Assembly (NCBI GenBank): GCA_934045905.1
Contig: OW203768.1
Location: forward strand, 35,741,060 to 35,805,059
Source: Leuctra nigra
Lineage: Eukaryota > Arthropoda > Insecta > Plecoptera > Leuctridae
Length of the DNA stretch: 64,000 bases
Reading direction: 5' to 3'
Shown here: in pieces, positions 55,032 through 64,000 of the stretch
How the letters are laid out: every line of letters starts with the position of its first letter
Numbering within the stretch: the stretch's first letter is position 1
Position numbers and translations under genes: made by a program
The notes under the pieces: model-generated
Databases searched by the model: none
The model's input: only the letters and a program-made list of their open reading frames with translations
Told to the model about the DNA's origin: nothing

Positions 55032-55790
55032 ATGGCGTCGCACCGGGTCTTGGGCCACATGGCAGCTTTCGACAAGTCGTTGGAAGAATTTGAAGAGTAT
55101 GAAGAGCGCCTCCAGAGTTATTTGAAGGTAAATTCCATCGAAGCTGAAGGTAAAGTTGATTTACTTATCACTTTGATAGGGCCGGAGACGTACAGACTAC
55201 TTAAGAAGCTATGTGTACCCAGTGAAGTCAAGACCAAGTCTTATGATGAGTTAATCACTCTTCTAAAGCAGCATTTTTCACCACAAAAGTCGGTAATTAT
55301 GGAACGTTTTAAATTTAACCGAAGAGTGCAACAGGAAAAAGAGACTATGTCCGAGTATTTGGTTGAGCTTAATCAATTAGCTCATTACTGCAAATTTCCT
55401 GGCACTGCTGAAGATACTCTTCGGGACCGATTTGTGGTAGGAATTAGGGATAAGGCTTTTCAAAAGCGATTACTTGAGAAATCCCAGTTGTCTCTAGAAC
55501 AAGTAACCCAGTTAGCTAAAAGTCACGAATTAGCTACTGAAAATGCCGCCATTTTACAACCTGCTCAGAAGGACCACGAGATCAACCAGCTGACGCCAAG
55601 ACGTCGCAGCCAGTCTGCGAGTCGTAATCGGATGGGTAGTTCCAGAAAACCGTCTTCTAGTCAACCCAGTCAGCGGAAGTCTCGCACTCAGGACTACCAG
55701 TCTACAGTTCCAAATGCAAGTCCACGAGAACAGTTTGAACCCTGTCGTCGTTGCAGCCGTCGTCATGCCGAAGTCACGTGCCCCGCTTGA
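55032..55790 (+). pseudogene. Gypsy Gag (capsid and first zinc knuckle), stop inside nucleocapsid
   Basis: Starts at ATG of MASHRVLGHM (the frame is also open upstream into the LTR). Retrotransposon gag core (TMSEYLVELNQLAHYCKFPG, RDRFVVGIRDKAFQKRLLE), a basic Ser/Arg linker, then one CCHC knuckle CRRCSRRHAEVTC. TGA at 55788-55790 follows at once; the same frame continues with a second CCHC knuckle. Confidence 0.9.
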
Positions 55791-56582
55791 CAATGGCAGT
55801 GCTTCACGTGCAAGCAGAAGGGACACACATCTCGAGTATGCAAGAAGCAACGAGGTAACATTTCAAATGTATTGAAATCGCCCTACGAGGATGAGTCAGA
55901 TTCCTCGGATGCAGAGTTCTGCGGACACATCAGTCACATCAGGTCGGTAAATCACCTAGCTTCAAACAGTCCGATGGTAGCAGAGATGATCGTGGAGGGC
56001 CATAAAGTACCCTTTGAAGTAGATTCAGGTGCACCATGCACTATAATTTCGAAGTATTCTTACAGTCAGCTGTTTAAGCACATTCCGTGTAAGAAGTCTA
56101 GTCTTTCCTTGAAGTCTGTCCAAGGTCAGCCCATTGAGATACTTGGAGAAATTGAAGTGTCAGTCGATCATTTCGGAGGCAGAAAGGTCTTACCCGTTGT
56201 GGTGTCACTGTCAAATACCATGCCAAGTCTGTTAGGTCGAACCTGGTTAGACGAGCTTGTTCCGAAGTGGCGTAATGAATTGGAAATGAATAGTGTCCCC
56301 AGGGAACGTAGTCCCAAGTCAGGGAGGTCGTCTCAAGTCAATCCTAACCCTGATTCAAGTCTAGTTGAGGACTTGAAAGGGAAGTTCCCCTCCGTCTTTG
56401 CAAAAGAGGGTCCTCCTATTGCAAACTACCAGGCAGACATAGTCATGAAACCAGATGCGACTCCAATTTTCTGTAAGCCGTATGCTGTCCCATACGCTCT
56501 GGTCGAGAAAGTTGAGGCCGAGTTAAATCGGTTAGTAGCGAATAACACCATCGTTCCGGTAACCCGCAGTCTGGCGATGTGA
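55791..56582 (+). pseudogene. Gypsy second zinc knuckle, protease and start of RT
   Basis: Same frame as gag: knuckle CFTCKQKGHTSRVC, then aspartic protease with the active site DSGAPCTIIS and LLGRTWL, then the RT entry segment up to VTRSLAM and TGA at 56580. There is no ATG immediately after the gag stop, so expression would need read-through. Confidence 0.85.
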
Positions 56583-59002
56583 GGTTGTGTGTTGACTTCA
56601 AGGTGTCCCTGAACCGGGTCTGTGAAACGGAACATTACCCCTTACCCCGTCCAGAGGATATCTTCGCCACATTGGCCGGAGGAAAAGTCTACAGTGTACT
56701 AGATCTGTCAAATGCATACTTGCAATTAACCGTCTCCAAGCAATCCCAGTCCTTGTTAACCGTCAACACTCACATGGGGTTGTTCAGATACACTCGTCTC
56801 GCGTATGGCTTCAAATGTGCTCCAGCCATATTCCAATCTGTCATGGAAAGAGTCTTGAAAGGTATTCCAAATGTTTGTGTATACCTAGATGACATACTCA
56901 TCGTTAGGAAGTCCCTGGAAGAGCACAAAGAAACACTTTCTTTAGTTCTGAGGAAGTTGCAAGAAAACAACTTACGCATCAATGTTCCGAAGTGCGTTTT
57001 TGCGAAAAGTTCAGTCCAGTACTTGGGTCATCGTATCGATGCTCAAGGATTACATCCAACTCAAGAGAAAATCGATTCCATAACGTCCTGCCCTAGTCCG
57101 TCAAACTTGAAGCAGCTTCAATCTTACCTAGGATTGCTGAACTTCTACCATAAATTCCTACCCATGTCATCCACCAACCTTCAACCCCTCTACCGGTTAG
57201 AGAAGAAGGAAGAACCATGGTCGTGGACAGAGGAATGTGAGGATGCCTTCCAACATAGTAAGCAGTTAATGTTGAATAACCAACTACTTGCCCATTATGA
57301 TCCAACTCGACCAATCCTGTTAGCATGTGATGCCTCACCCTATGGAGTGGGTGCCGTTCTGTCACATGTCATCGACGGAGTTGAACGACCTGTAATGTTC
57401 GCATCCTCAACCCTAAATGACGCAGAAAAGAATTACGCGCAAGTAGAGCGAGAGGCTCTGGCTTTGATCTTCGGAGTCAAGAAGTTTCATAAATACCTAT
57501 TTGGTCGGAAATTCACCCTCATTACAGACCACCAACCCTTGAAAGTAATATTTGGTTCCAAGACCGCCATACCGACATTGGCCGCAGCACGATTACAGCG
57601 GTGGGCTATTATCTTGTCAGCTTACTCGTATGAAGTAGAGTATCGGAAGGGAGCGCTGCTAGCAAACGCCGACGCACTGTCTAGACTGCCGGTGCCTGGG
57701 AAGGCGGAGCGTTGTGCCTATGTGGCATCACCAGTGTCCATGACGGTAAACTTACTTCGAGAGGAGGGTTCAACGCCCCTCACTGCGCAAGATATTGCAA
57801 GAGAGACGAGGAAGGATCACCATTTATCTAAGGTGTTGCAATATACCCAGACAGGTTGGCCTGGGCACATAGACGACGTAAACTTACAACCATATTTCTC
57901 AAGAAGGAAGGAGTTGTCAGTTGATTTCCAATGTCTAACCCTAGGAAATCGAGTGGTCATTCCCCCCAGCCTCCGAGAGGATGTTTTGCAAGTACTCCAC
58001 GCTCAGCATCCGGGAGTAGTACGATCCAAGATGTTATGTCGTAGTTATTTCTGGTGGCCTGGTGTTGATAATGACATTGAAGAACTAGCAGCAACTTGTG
58101 TGGCATGTCAGAGTGTTCTACCTAACAAGAAACCGGGTCCGTTGCACAGTTGGCCCGTCTCCTACCGGCCGTGGCAACGAATTCATCTAGATTTTGCAGA
58201 AAGGAACGGTATTAAATTCCTTGTGTTAGCAGACAGTCACTCCAAATGGATGGAAGTGTGGAAGATGTCCTCCACCACCGCCGGCAACGTGATCAACAAG
58301 TTGCGACAAACCATTGCGGTCTTCGGTATCCCCGAGATGATCGTCACAGACAACGGACCACCATTCGACTCCACTGAGTTAACCGACTACTGCAACCGGG
58401 TAGGGATCAAGTTAGTCCATTCCCCGCCTTACCATCCCCAATCTAACGGGTTAGCCGAGAATTTTGTCGGCTTACTTAAACGTAACTTAGCCCGACAAGA
58501 AAAGTCTGGTACTACACTGTCCATACAAGATCAAGTTAGCAATTTTCTGTTCAGTTACCGAAACACCCCGAGCACAGTCACCGGCCTCAGTCCGGCCGAT
58601 ATCCTTCTTCAGCTAAAGCCTCGTACGCAGCTTCAACTACTGAAACCAGATGTCACACAGCAACTTCAAGACCAGCAACAGACCAGTACGCGGAATTTCC
58701 AGGGTCATTCGCAACCCATCGAGCAACACTACGCTGTAGGAAATCTCGTGTGGGTGAAAATTCTCAAAGATAAAGGTGAATGGGAAAAAGGTGAAATTAA
58801 GCAAGTTATCAGTGCTGTGACCTACTTAGTAGAGGTAAAAAATCGTATCAGATTTGTGCACAGTGATCAGATGCGCCCCCGAAGGAAGCAAGCGACAAAT
58901 ATGCCATTCCCCAGTGCTATACCATCTCAAGTTCAAAACCCCAGTATACCAATACAGAGACCTCAAAGAGCAAGAAAAGTTCCACAGAAATTGGACCTGT
59001 AA
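56579..59002 (+). pseudogene. Gypsy RT, RNase H and integrase
   Basis: About 807 uninterrupted codons in a different frame from gag. RT: SVLDLSNAYLQL, YGFKCAPAIFQ, catalytic YLDDILI (residues 102-108). RNase H: CDASPYGVGAVL (about 248), DALSRLP. Integrase: zinc region (HAQHPG, CVACQ), then the catalytic Asp-Asp-Glu in HLDFAE, VTDNGPPFD and SNGLAENF. The conserved RT segment just before the first residues here is missing, together with a frame change. It ends in TAA with a basic tail. Confidence 0.92.
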
Positions 59003-59424
59003 ATTGTTCAGTTACCTACATGTACCTGCCTAGCTGATTGTTTACCTGTTACTGTGTATTTTGGAATTTTGAGAGTATTGATCAACTTGTAATTATTGTT
59101 TTGTAGTACCATGCATTGTTTTACATGTGTATTTTGGAATTTTGAGAATACCAATTGGTCAACTTGTAATTATTATTTTGTAGTACCATGCAATTTCAAA
59201 GAAATAGCCTAGAACCAAACTTCTGCTAAAGTCAAAAAATATGTATTATTTGGTAGTAGATTGCATTTAGAAGAAAATAAATTTAGTATAATTTAGGATA
59301 CAGGAACTCATAGGTGTAGGTTTATAAATCATGTTTCTGACTGTCGACACGTGAACTGATTGTATCAACATTGTACATGTCAATAATTGTAAATTGTATC
59401 ATTGCCTTTATGACACACAAATTT
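59003..59424 (+). other. Gypsy 3' non-coding region
   Basis: No envelope frame. A duplicated block (GTGTATTTTGGAATTTTGAG and TGTAGTACCATGCA each appear twice) lies at 59073-59190. Confidence 0.7.
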
Positions 59425-59438
59425 AAAAAGGGGAGAAA
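59425..59438 (+). promoter_or_regulatory. Gypsy polypurine tract
   Basis: AAAAAGGGGAGAAA directly abuts the 3' LTR, the usual plus-strand primer. Confidence 0.85.
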
Positions 59439-59627
59439 TGTAATGTCAGTACCATGACTTGACTAGTGCAGTGACTAGTGACGTCAGGTCCGGTCGAACC
59501 CGGGACTGCAGGATGTATCGTACGATCTGACAGTAGTAAATGTACCTTCAGACAGAGCAGTCCAAATCTTATTCATCCTTCTGCATCCTCACCCGTGCTC
59601 ATCATTAAGAAGTCCAAAGACATCACA
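59439..59627 (+). repeat. Gypsy 3' LTR
   Basis: Second copy of the 189-bp LTR, followed by the ACCAC target duplication. Confidence 0.95.
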
Positions 59628-59632
59628 ACCAC

Positions 59633-60689
59633 CTGAGAGTAAAGGCCATTGGACAAATTTGTTTACGAATAGGTAGGTAGTCTCATTTCTCTCTGGGTTC
59701 TTTACTCAGAGAATATGTAGCTATCGCAATCAGAGCAAGAAAGTCATTTTAGTTTTTGTGCATGTGGTTCTTGTAGTAGAATGTAGACACTGTCTACTGT
59801 CTACTTCTTGTAAGTAGAGAGTAGAAAATACGAAAAATAACGAAATAAAGTAAAAAAATACACATGAATATTTCCAGCCTTAAGTGGAATGTTGTGAAAT
59901 TTATAAATCAATGAATTAGGTAACACGATGTTGAAATTTTTAAATAATATCATATCAATAATTGCTCAAAACTAGTAGAAAAAAATCAACAAAAAGTCAC
60001 ACATTTTAAATGTTGAATCCTTTGGCACTACACCGAATTTATTATTTTTAAATGGAATGGTTGGAGTAATGATAACGTTCAATACAACAATGAAATAATT
60101 GAAGGGTTGAGAAGCAAAGTGGACCAGAGCCACATTTTGTGGCTTAGCAAAAGTTTTCTTTTTGGACCATTATGTTTGGAATTTTTCATACTTTTGAAAA
60201 AGCAAAGTGGACCAACCTTCCAAAGACACCTATACTCTGCATTGCGCGAAAAAGTTGGGCAAATGTGCATGTTTTGAGGTTTTACTGCATATTTTGCATA
60301 TTTTGGCACTTTTACCACCAAAAATCATTAAAATCAACTTTTAGGAAAATAGTAAACACAAAAACACTTTTAAACCCTTCCAAGAATCTCCACTCAAGCC
60401 CACCAAACAGAATTTTCCCATGTTCTAAAAATAGTGAACCTGCTAATGAGTTGTCCCTTTTACCATCTGTCACCTGCTCTGTCAGGGATGAATTCCATTG
60501 GCTTGACATGGATTGACCAATGAGAAGCTTGAAAGGAAAGTGAAAGGAAAGTTTGCATTCTGCTTCCTTGACTCAGTTGACAATTAGTAGTTGCTGGTGG
60601 CGCCTGATTTTGATATATTGTATTGTGAGCTTATTGTTGAGTGATTGTTGTTGCGAGTGTTAAATGCACCGTCTCCTTTGATTTTGTCT
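59633..60689. other. Intron sequence, mostly unassigned
   Basis: AT-rich. CAAAGTGGACCA occurs at 60115 and 60205, and AAATTTGTTTACG-type text gives no clear family. It may be the degenerate 5' part of the hAT remnant that follows. Confidence 0.35.
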
Positions 60690-60806
60690 AAGTTGAAATA
60701 CTGTCCAATCACATCAGCTGTCGACGTTGAGAGGTCATTCTCTCTGTACAAAAACATCTTAACTGACCGTCGCCGTAGATTAACAACAGCACAAACATCG
60801 AGATGA
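60690..60806 (+). pseudogene. hAT transposase C-terminal (dimerisation) remnant
   Basis: Thirty-eight codons end at TGA and read PITSAVDVERSFSLYKNIL then TDRRRRLT. The S-A-x-x-V-E-R-x-F-S core followed by R-R-x-L is the signature of the hAT family C-terminal dimerisation region. Upstream catalytic parts are not recognisable, so only the tail survives. Confidence 0.65.
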
Positions 60807-60935
60807 TTTTAATAATACAATGTTCGGCGCATAAAAGTGACAAAATTGTTGAATTGTAGCATATCTTGGGTGCAAATAGTGCATTATATAAATAATTAAT
60901 AATACATATAATGACGGTTTTCTTGAAGTACTGAA

Positions 60936-61727
60936 ATATCCCATTAAAAAACACTTCGTGTAAAAATAACAGCCAAGTCTCTTCAACTAAAAAAAAATAT
61001 GAAATCTAAAAATTCTGCACTGAAAAGTAGTGATATCAAAAAATGAGCCAAGTCAAAACTTTATTTGAAAATCAAAAAATACTTGGCGCATCGTGTATAT
61101 AAAAAGCTTGGAAGTATAGGCCAATTATAAAATATACATAAAATATCCAAATACATAGTACACCTATAGGCACCGAGTGTTCATACCCCCAGCGCCACTA
61201 GCGAGAGAAATCGGCAAAACTGTGCAGCGAAGAATCAGCCATTTTATAATCTATCATTGGCCGTGGCCATAGCAACCGATAAAAATCCACAAATAACACA
61301 AAATAGCTCAGAATTTGTAAAAGAGAGGAGCAAACTAATAATTTTATTAGATTCAGTGGAATTGTTTACACTTCATACATTTTGCACAGCGAAATATCAT
61401 TTGGCGTATTATTGTAAGAATGCATACAATGAGTAATGTTTACTAACTGCTGCAACTAAGGGTATGAGGATCATCCAAGAGTTGCTAATTTATGCCACCC
61501 ATGGCGCTGTTTCTCGTTTTCAGAAACAAAAGAGAGTCAACACTCGGTGCCTATAATGCCCTAAAAAAACGATGCGCCAAGTATTTTTTGATTTTCAAAT
61601 AAAGTTTTGACTTGGCTCATTTTTTGATATCACTACTTTTCAGTGCAGAATTTTTAGATTTCATATTTTTTTTTAGTTGAAGAGACTTGGCTGTTATTTT
61701 TACACGAAGTGTTTTTTAATGGGATAT
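60936..61727. mobile_element. Inverted-repeat element with 159-bp arms
   Basis: Arms 60936-61094 and 61569-61727 are inverted copies with matching coordinates at both ends (no net indel); the inner words are ACTTGGCGCATCGT and ACGATGCGCCAAGT. A smaller MITE sits between them. Confidence 0.9.
61167..61553. mobile_element. TA-flanked MITE nested in the inverted-repeat element
   Basis: Ends TAGGCACCGAGTGTT and AACACTCGGTGCCTA with TA on each side (61165-61166, 61554-61555). Confidence 0.75.
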
Positions 61728-61839
61728 CACTACTTTTTTTAGTTTATTCTTACAACTTGTGACAATCGAATGAACAATTACTATATCCTTAAAAAAAAAT
61801 CACCCTTTACAATTTGGTTATTTTCATGAAGAATAGCAA

Positions 61840-62107
61840 AGGTTTCATTCCAATCGGTCAACCAAGTTCCGAGATATGGCAACATATCCGTTGTCAAAAT
61901 GGCTGCTGAACTTTCTGCACTGCCACATAGAATTTATAACTATAAATGATGTGTATCATTTTAAGCTTTCTGAATATGTATTTATTGTATAGGAGGGGAT
62001 TATAATAATTTATAAATTTGAATGACGTCATTTCCGGTCTCATAAATAGGAACATTCTAGTTTGACTGTTCCTATTCCATAAAGATGGCCTTCCGAATCG
62101 TTTCGCG
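61840..62107 (+). repeat. TGACGTCATTTCCGG module repeat, additional left module
   Basis: A more divergent module (GAGATATGGCAACATATCC, GTCAAAATGGCTGCTGAAC, TGACGTCATTTCCGGTCTC) that precedes copy 2 and is absent from copy 1. Confidence 0.75.
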
Positions 62108-62796
62108 CTAGTTTCATACCGATCTGTCAACCAGTTTTCGAGATATGGCGTTTCTTCCGGTTTCAAAATGGCTGCTGAAATCACTGACTCCTTGAATTAT
62201 AATTTAAACATGATTACATTTTATTATAAGCTGTCTGAAATAGTATATTTATTGCATCAACATGTAAATTTGTGAGATTCTTAAAAAGTGTGACGTCATT
62301 TCCAGTTTTGGTATGGAAAACTGAAAATATTATTGATGATAATACATAAAGTTGACCGTCTAAATTGTTTAGCGCTGGTTTCGTTCAAATCTATTTAGCC
62401 GTTATTGATATATGATGTCACTTCCGGTTTCAAAATGGCGGCTTCCGGTTGGTTTTATAACAAGTCAAATGAGATATCAAAAGTACATACATTACATAAA
62501 TATCAAAATAATCGGATCAAATTTTTTGCCGAAATGCCAATCGATGTATTTCAAATTTCATGACGTCATTTCCGGTTTCGTTAACATAAATTTTAGTCTG
62601 TTGCTATTTATAATCCATATAGTTGACCGTCCGAATTGTTTGGCGCTATTTTCGTTCCAATCAGCTCAGCCGTTGTCGAGATATGATGTCACTTCCGGTT
62701 TCAAAATGGCGGCACAAAAAAAGTCAAGGGGGGGAGGGCAAATCAGACGCCAAAAGTGCACACGTGGTAAAAATGTGGATCAATCGGTTCAGCCGT
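62108..62796 (+). repeat. TGACGTCATTTCCGG module repeat, copy 2
   Basis: Near-identical to 53351-54036. Its left neighbour is a further module of the same family, so this copy is the more complete one; copy 1 is cut at its junction with LINE3. Confidence 0.88.
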
Positions 62797-63801
62797 TTAG
62801 GCTGTGGCCTGTTTACCGGATTTGAATTCCAGGATACTACTACTACTAAGGTTATTATTATTATTATTATGAAAACCGCCCTAAAACACGGTTTTCACGG
62901 CCCTCTAGCTCGCAAAGGGCGTAACCTATTGTTCCCAAATTTGGTATATGTTGTAGGGTGGGCCATTGCTCGAAATTGAGATATTTCCCAACAATGTGAG
63001 ATTCCCCAATTTTAAGATCCAGTAGGCCGAAAATGCCACTTTGATGCCTACAGTAAAAGTGGGTTTGCTCCAGCCTTTATATGAGAGTGTGCGCGCGCCG
63101 TACGACTTAACTGGCGTGGAGCGACCGCTCCACTAGATTACTTTATTTTTCTCCTTTCGACTCCCGTACATTAATTTTAGACGCTTTTGCATATTTGCAT
63201 ATATTGGCATTTTAAATTGCACATTCCTGGGTTTTAAATTGCATATAATTCTTGTCTCTAATAATAATTATTCAATTGCTATGATACACATTGCAACCAA
63301 AAATATTTCTTTACCTTTATGACATACAGTTTTCAGTTATAAATTATAAAATAGTGCATACAGTAGAGACACACATTGATGTGCTCTTAGCGAGCGTCGA
63401 AATTCATCTATATTCTGCACTAGCAATTCGGGAAACCTGTTCGACATTGTTGTCACAATGAGAATAAATACACATCGTGACATAACCTTGCCGAGATTGA
63501 CGCAAGAATAAGATAGCCCGAGAGGCTACTATTTACAGTGAATTATTATGGATGCTTAGCGAAGTGTTGCCAATTTTAACAATTATTATTCAATTCGCAG
63601 AAATATTTTTAAATCTTCAAAAAAAATTACAAATTAAAATTAAAATTAAATTTTTAAATTAAAATTTAAAATAGCATAAAAAATAATAATAAGTAAAGTC
63701 TTTGTCAATACAGCGAATTTTGTTATGACAAATAAAATTATAAGAAAGATTTGAACTTGGCAGTTTTGAATATCAACATTATACGTGTTTCTGAAAATTT
63801 T
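62797..63801. other. Intron sequence, nothing recognised
   Basis: A short (ATT)n run at about 62853-62870, then AT-rich sequence; no PMS2 exon seen. Confidence 0.4.
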
Positions 63802-64000
63802 CAATCACAGTAATGACAACAAATTCGTCCCCAAATCTGGTCCCGCCTTATTTACCTTTAAAAACACCGCCTACAATAGCAATTGCCAATTAGGGCTTAT
63901 TCTCTGGGATCAGTCAGCCGATCCTTGCCCTTAAGGTGCTGCCAACGCGACCGATTTTGCTGCTTTTTGTAGGCACTTTTTGTGATACGATTGGAGACGA
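63802..64000 (-). repeat. 199-bp repeat, inverted partner of 54241-54439
   Basis: Reverse complement of 54241-54439 (GTCCCCAAATCTGGTCCCGC, CAATTGCCAATTAGGGCT); truncated by the end of the window. Confidence 0.85.

Larger units (their letters stand above)
54744..59627 (+). mobile_element. Ty3/Gypsy LTR retrotransposon, near full length but broken
   Basis: Two 189-bp LTRs (TGTAATG..CATCACA) bracket gag and pol; the 5-bp target duplication ACCAC is perfect (54739-54743, 59628-59632). Order: LTR, primer site, Gag with zinc knuckles, protease, RT, RNase H, integrase, polypurine tract, LTR. Protease-RT-RNaseH-integrase order is Gypsy-type. There is no envelope frame. Two breaks in the coding region (TGA at 55788 and a disrupted RT N-terminus at about 56565-56582) make this copy non-autonomous unless read-through occurs at the first. 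Only two base differences between the LTRs point to a recent insertion. Confidence 0.96.

Noticed and set aside
59003..59424. Envelope gene of the Gypsy element
   Set aside because: No frame of useful length, signal peptide or membrane segment between the end of pol and the polypurine tract.
54050..64000. Further PMS2 exons
   Set aside because: I looked for the conserved ATPase continuation and found none outside transposon frames.

Overview
This is a gene-poor, AT-rich, transposon-saturated stretch of a eukaryotic nuclear genome, almost certainly an insect. Evidence: three conserved animal genes with spliceosomal introns (GT..AG borders checked base by base), several non-LTR retrotransposon clades, a Ty3/Gypsy element, tRNA-headed SINEs, many hAT, Tc1/mariner-like, PIF/Harbinger-like and piggyBac-like MITEs, and abundant short GGTAGGTACC-type motifs. 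I cannot name the species. A hemipteran would fit, but that is a guess.

Layout. 1-5745: the end of a large 70-bp satellite array (82 complete units, running off the left edge). 5746-19073: intergenic DNA with two SINE copies, a microsatellite and a composite block (9519-15824) whose flanks are inverted copies of each other; it holds two copies of a GAGCGAGCGAAGCGAGCG repeat family plus two small coding remnants. 19074-20130 (+): TMEM223, three exons. 20158-28253: MITEs, more copies of the same repeat family, a SINE head split by an insertion, and an unassigned exon-like segment. 28254-48464 (-): RNF144A-type RBR E3 ubiquitin ligase, five coding exons over 20 kb. Its 11.9-kb intron 3 is a nest of transposons (two LINEs, at least five hAT-type elements, a 4.7-kb composite with TA target duplication, a foldback element and a 1.09-kb palindrome). 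48465-49354: shared divergent upstream region. 49355-50132 (+): first three coding exons of the mismatch-repair gene PMS2. From 50133 to the right edge is PMS2 intron 3, which contains a LINE with two nonsense codons, a recently inserted but broken Gypsy element (54744-59627), a duplicated module-type repeat, a hAT transposase remnant and several inverted-repeat elements.

How the genes relate. TMEM223 (respiratory complex IV assembly), RNF144A (ubiquitin ligase) and PMS2 (MutL mismatch repair) have no shared pathway that I can infer; RNF144A and PMS2 are head-to-head about 890 bp apart and may share a promoter region. Everything else I can support is mobile or repeat DNA. No CRISPR array, rRNA gene or credible functional tRNA gene was seen.

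The most unusual signals are: the satellite that is open in all three forward frames; a set of hAT-type MITEs each dominated by its own short palindrome; the fold-back rearrangement inside LINE1; the near-perfect 1.09-kb palindrome; repeated SRxPL and W motifs in the RNF144A N-terminal extension; and two exon-like orphan segments.
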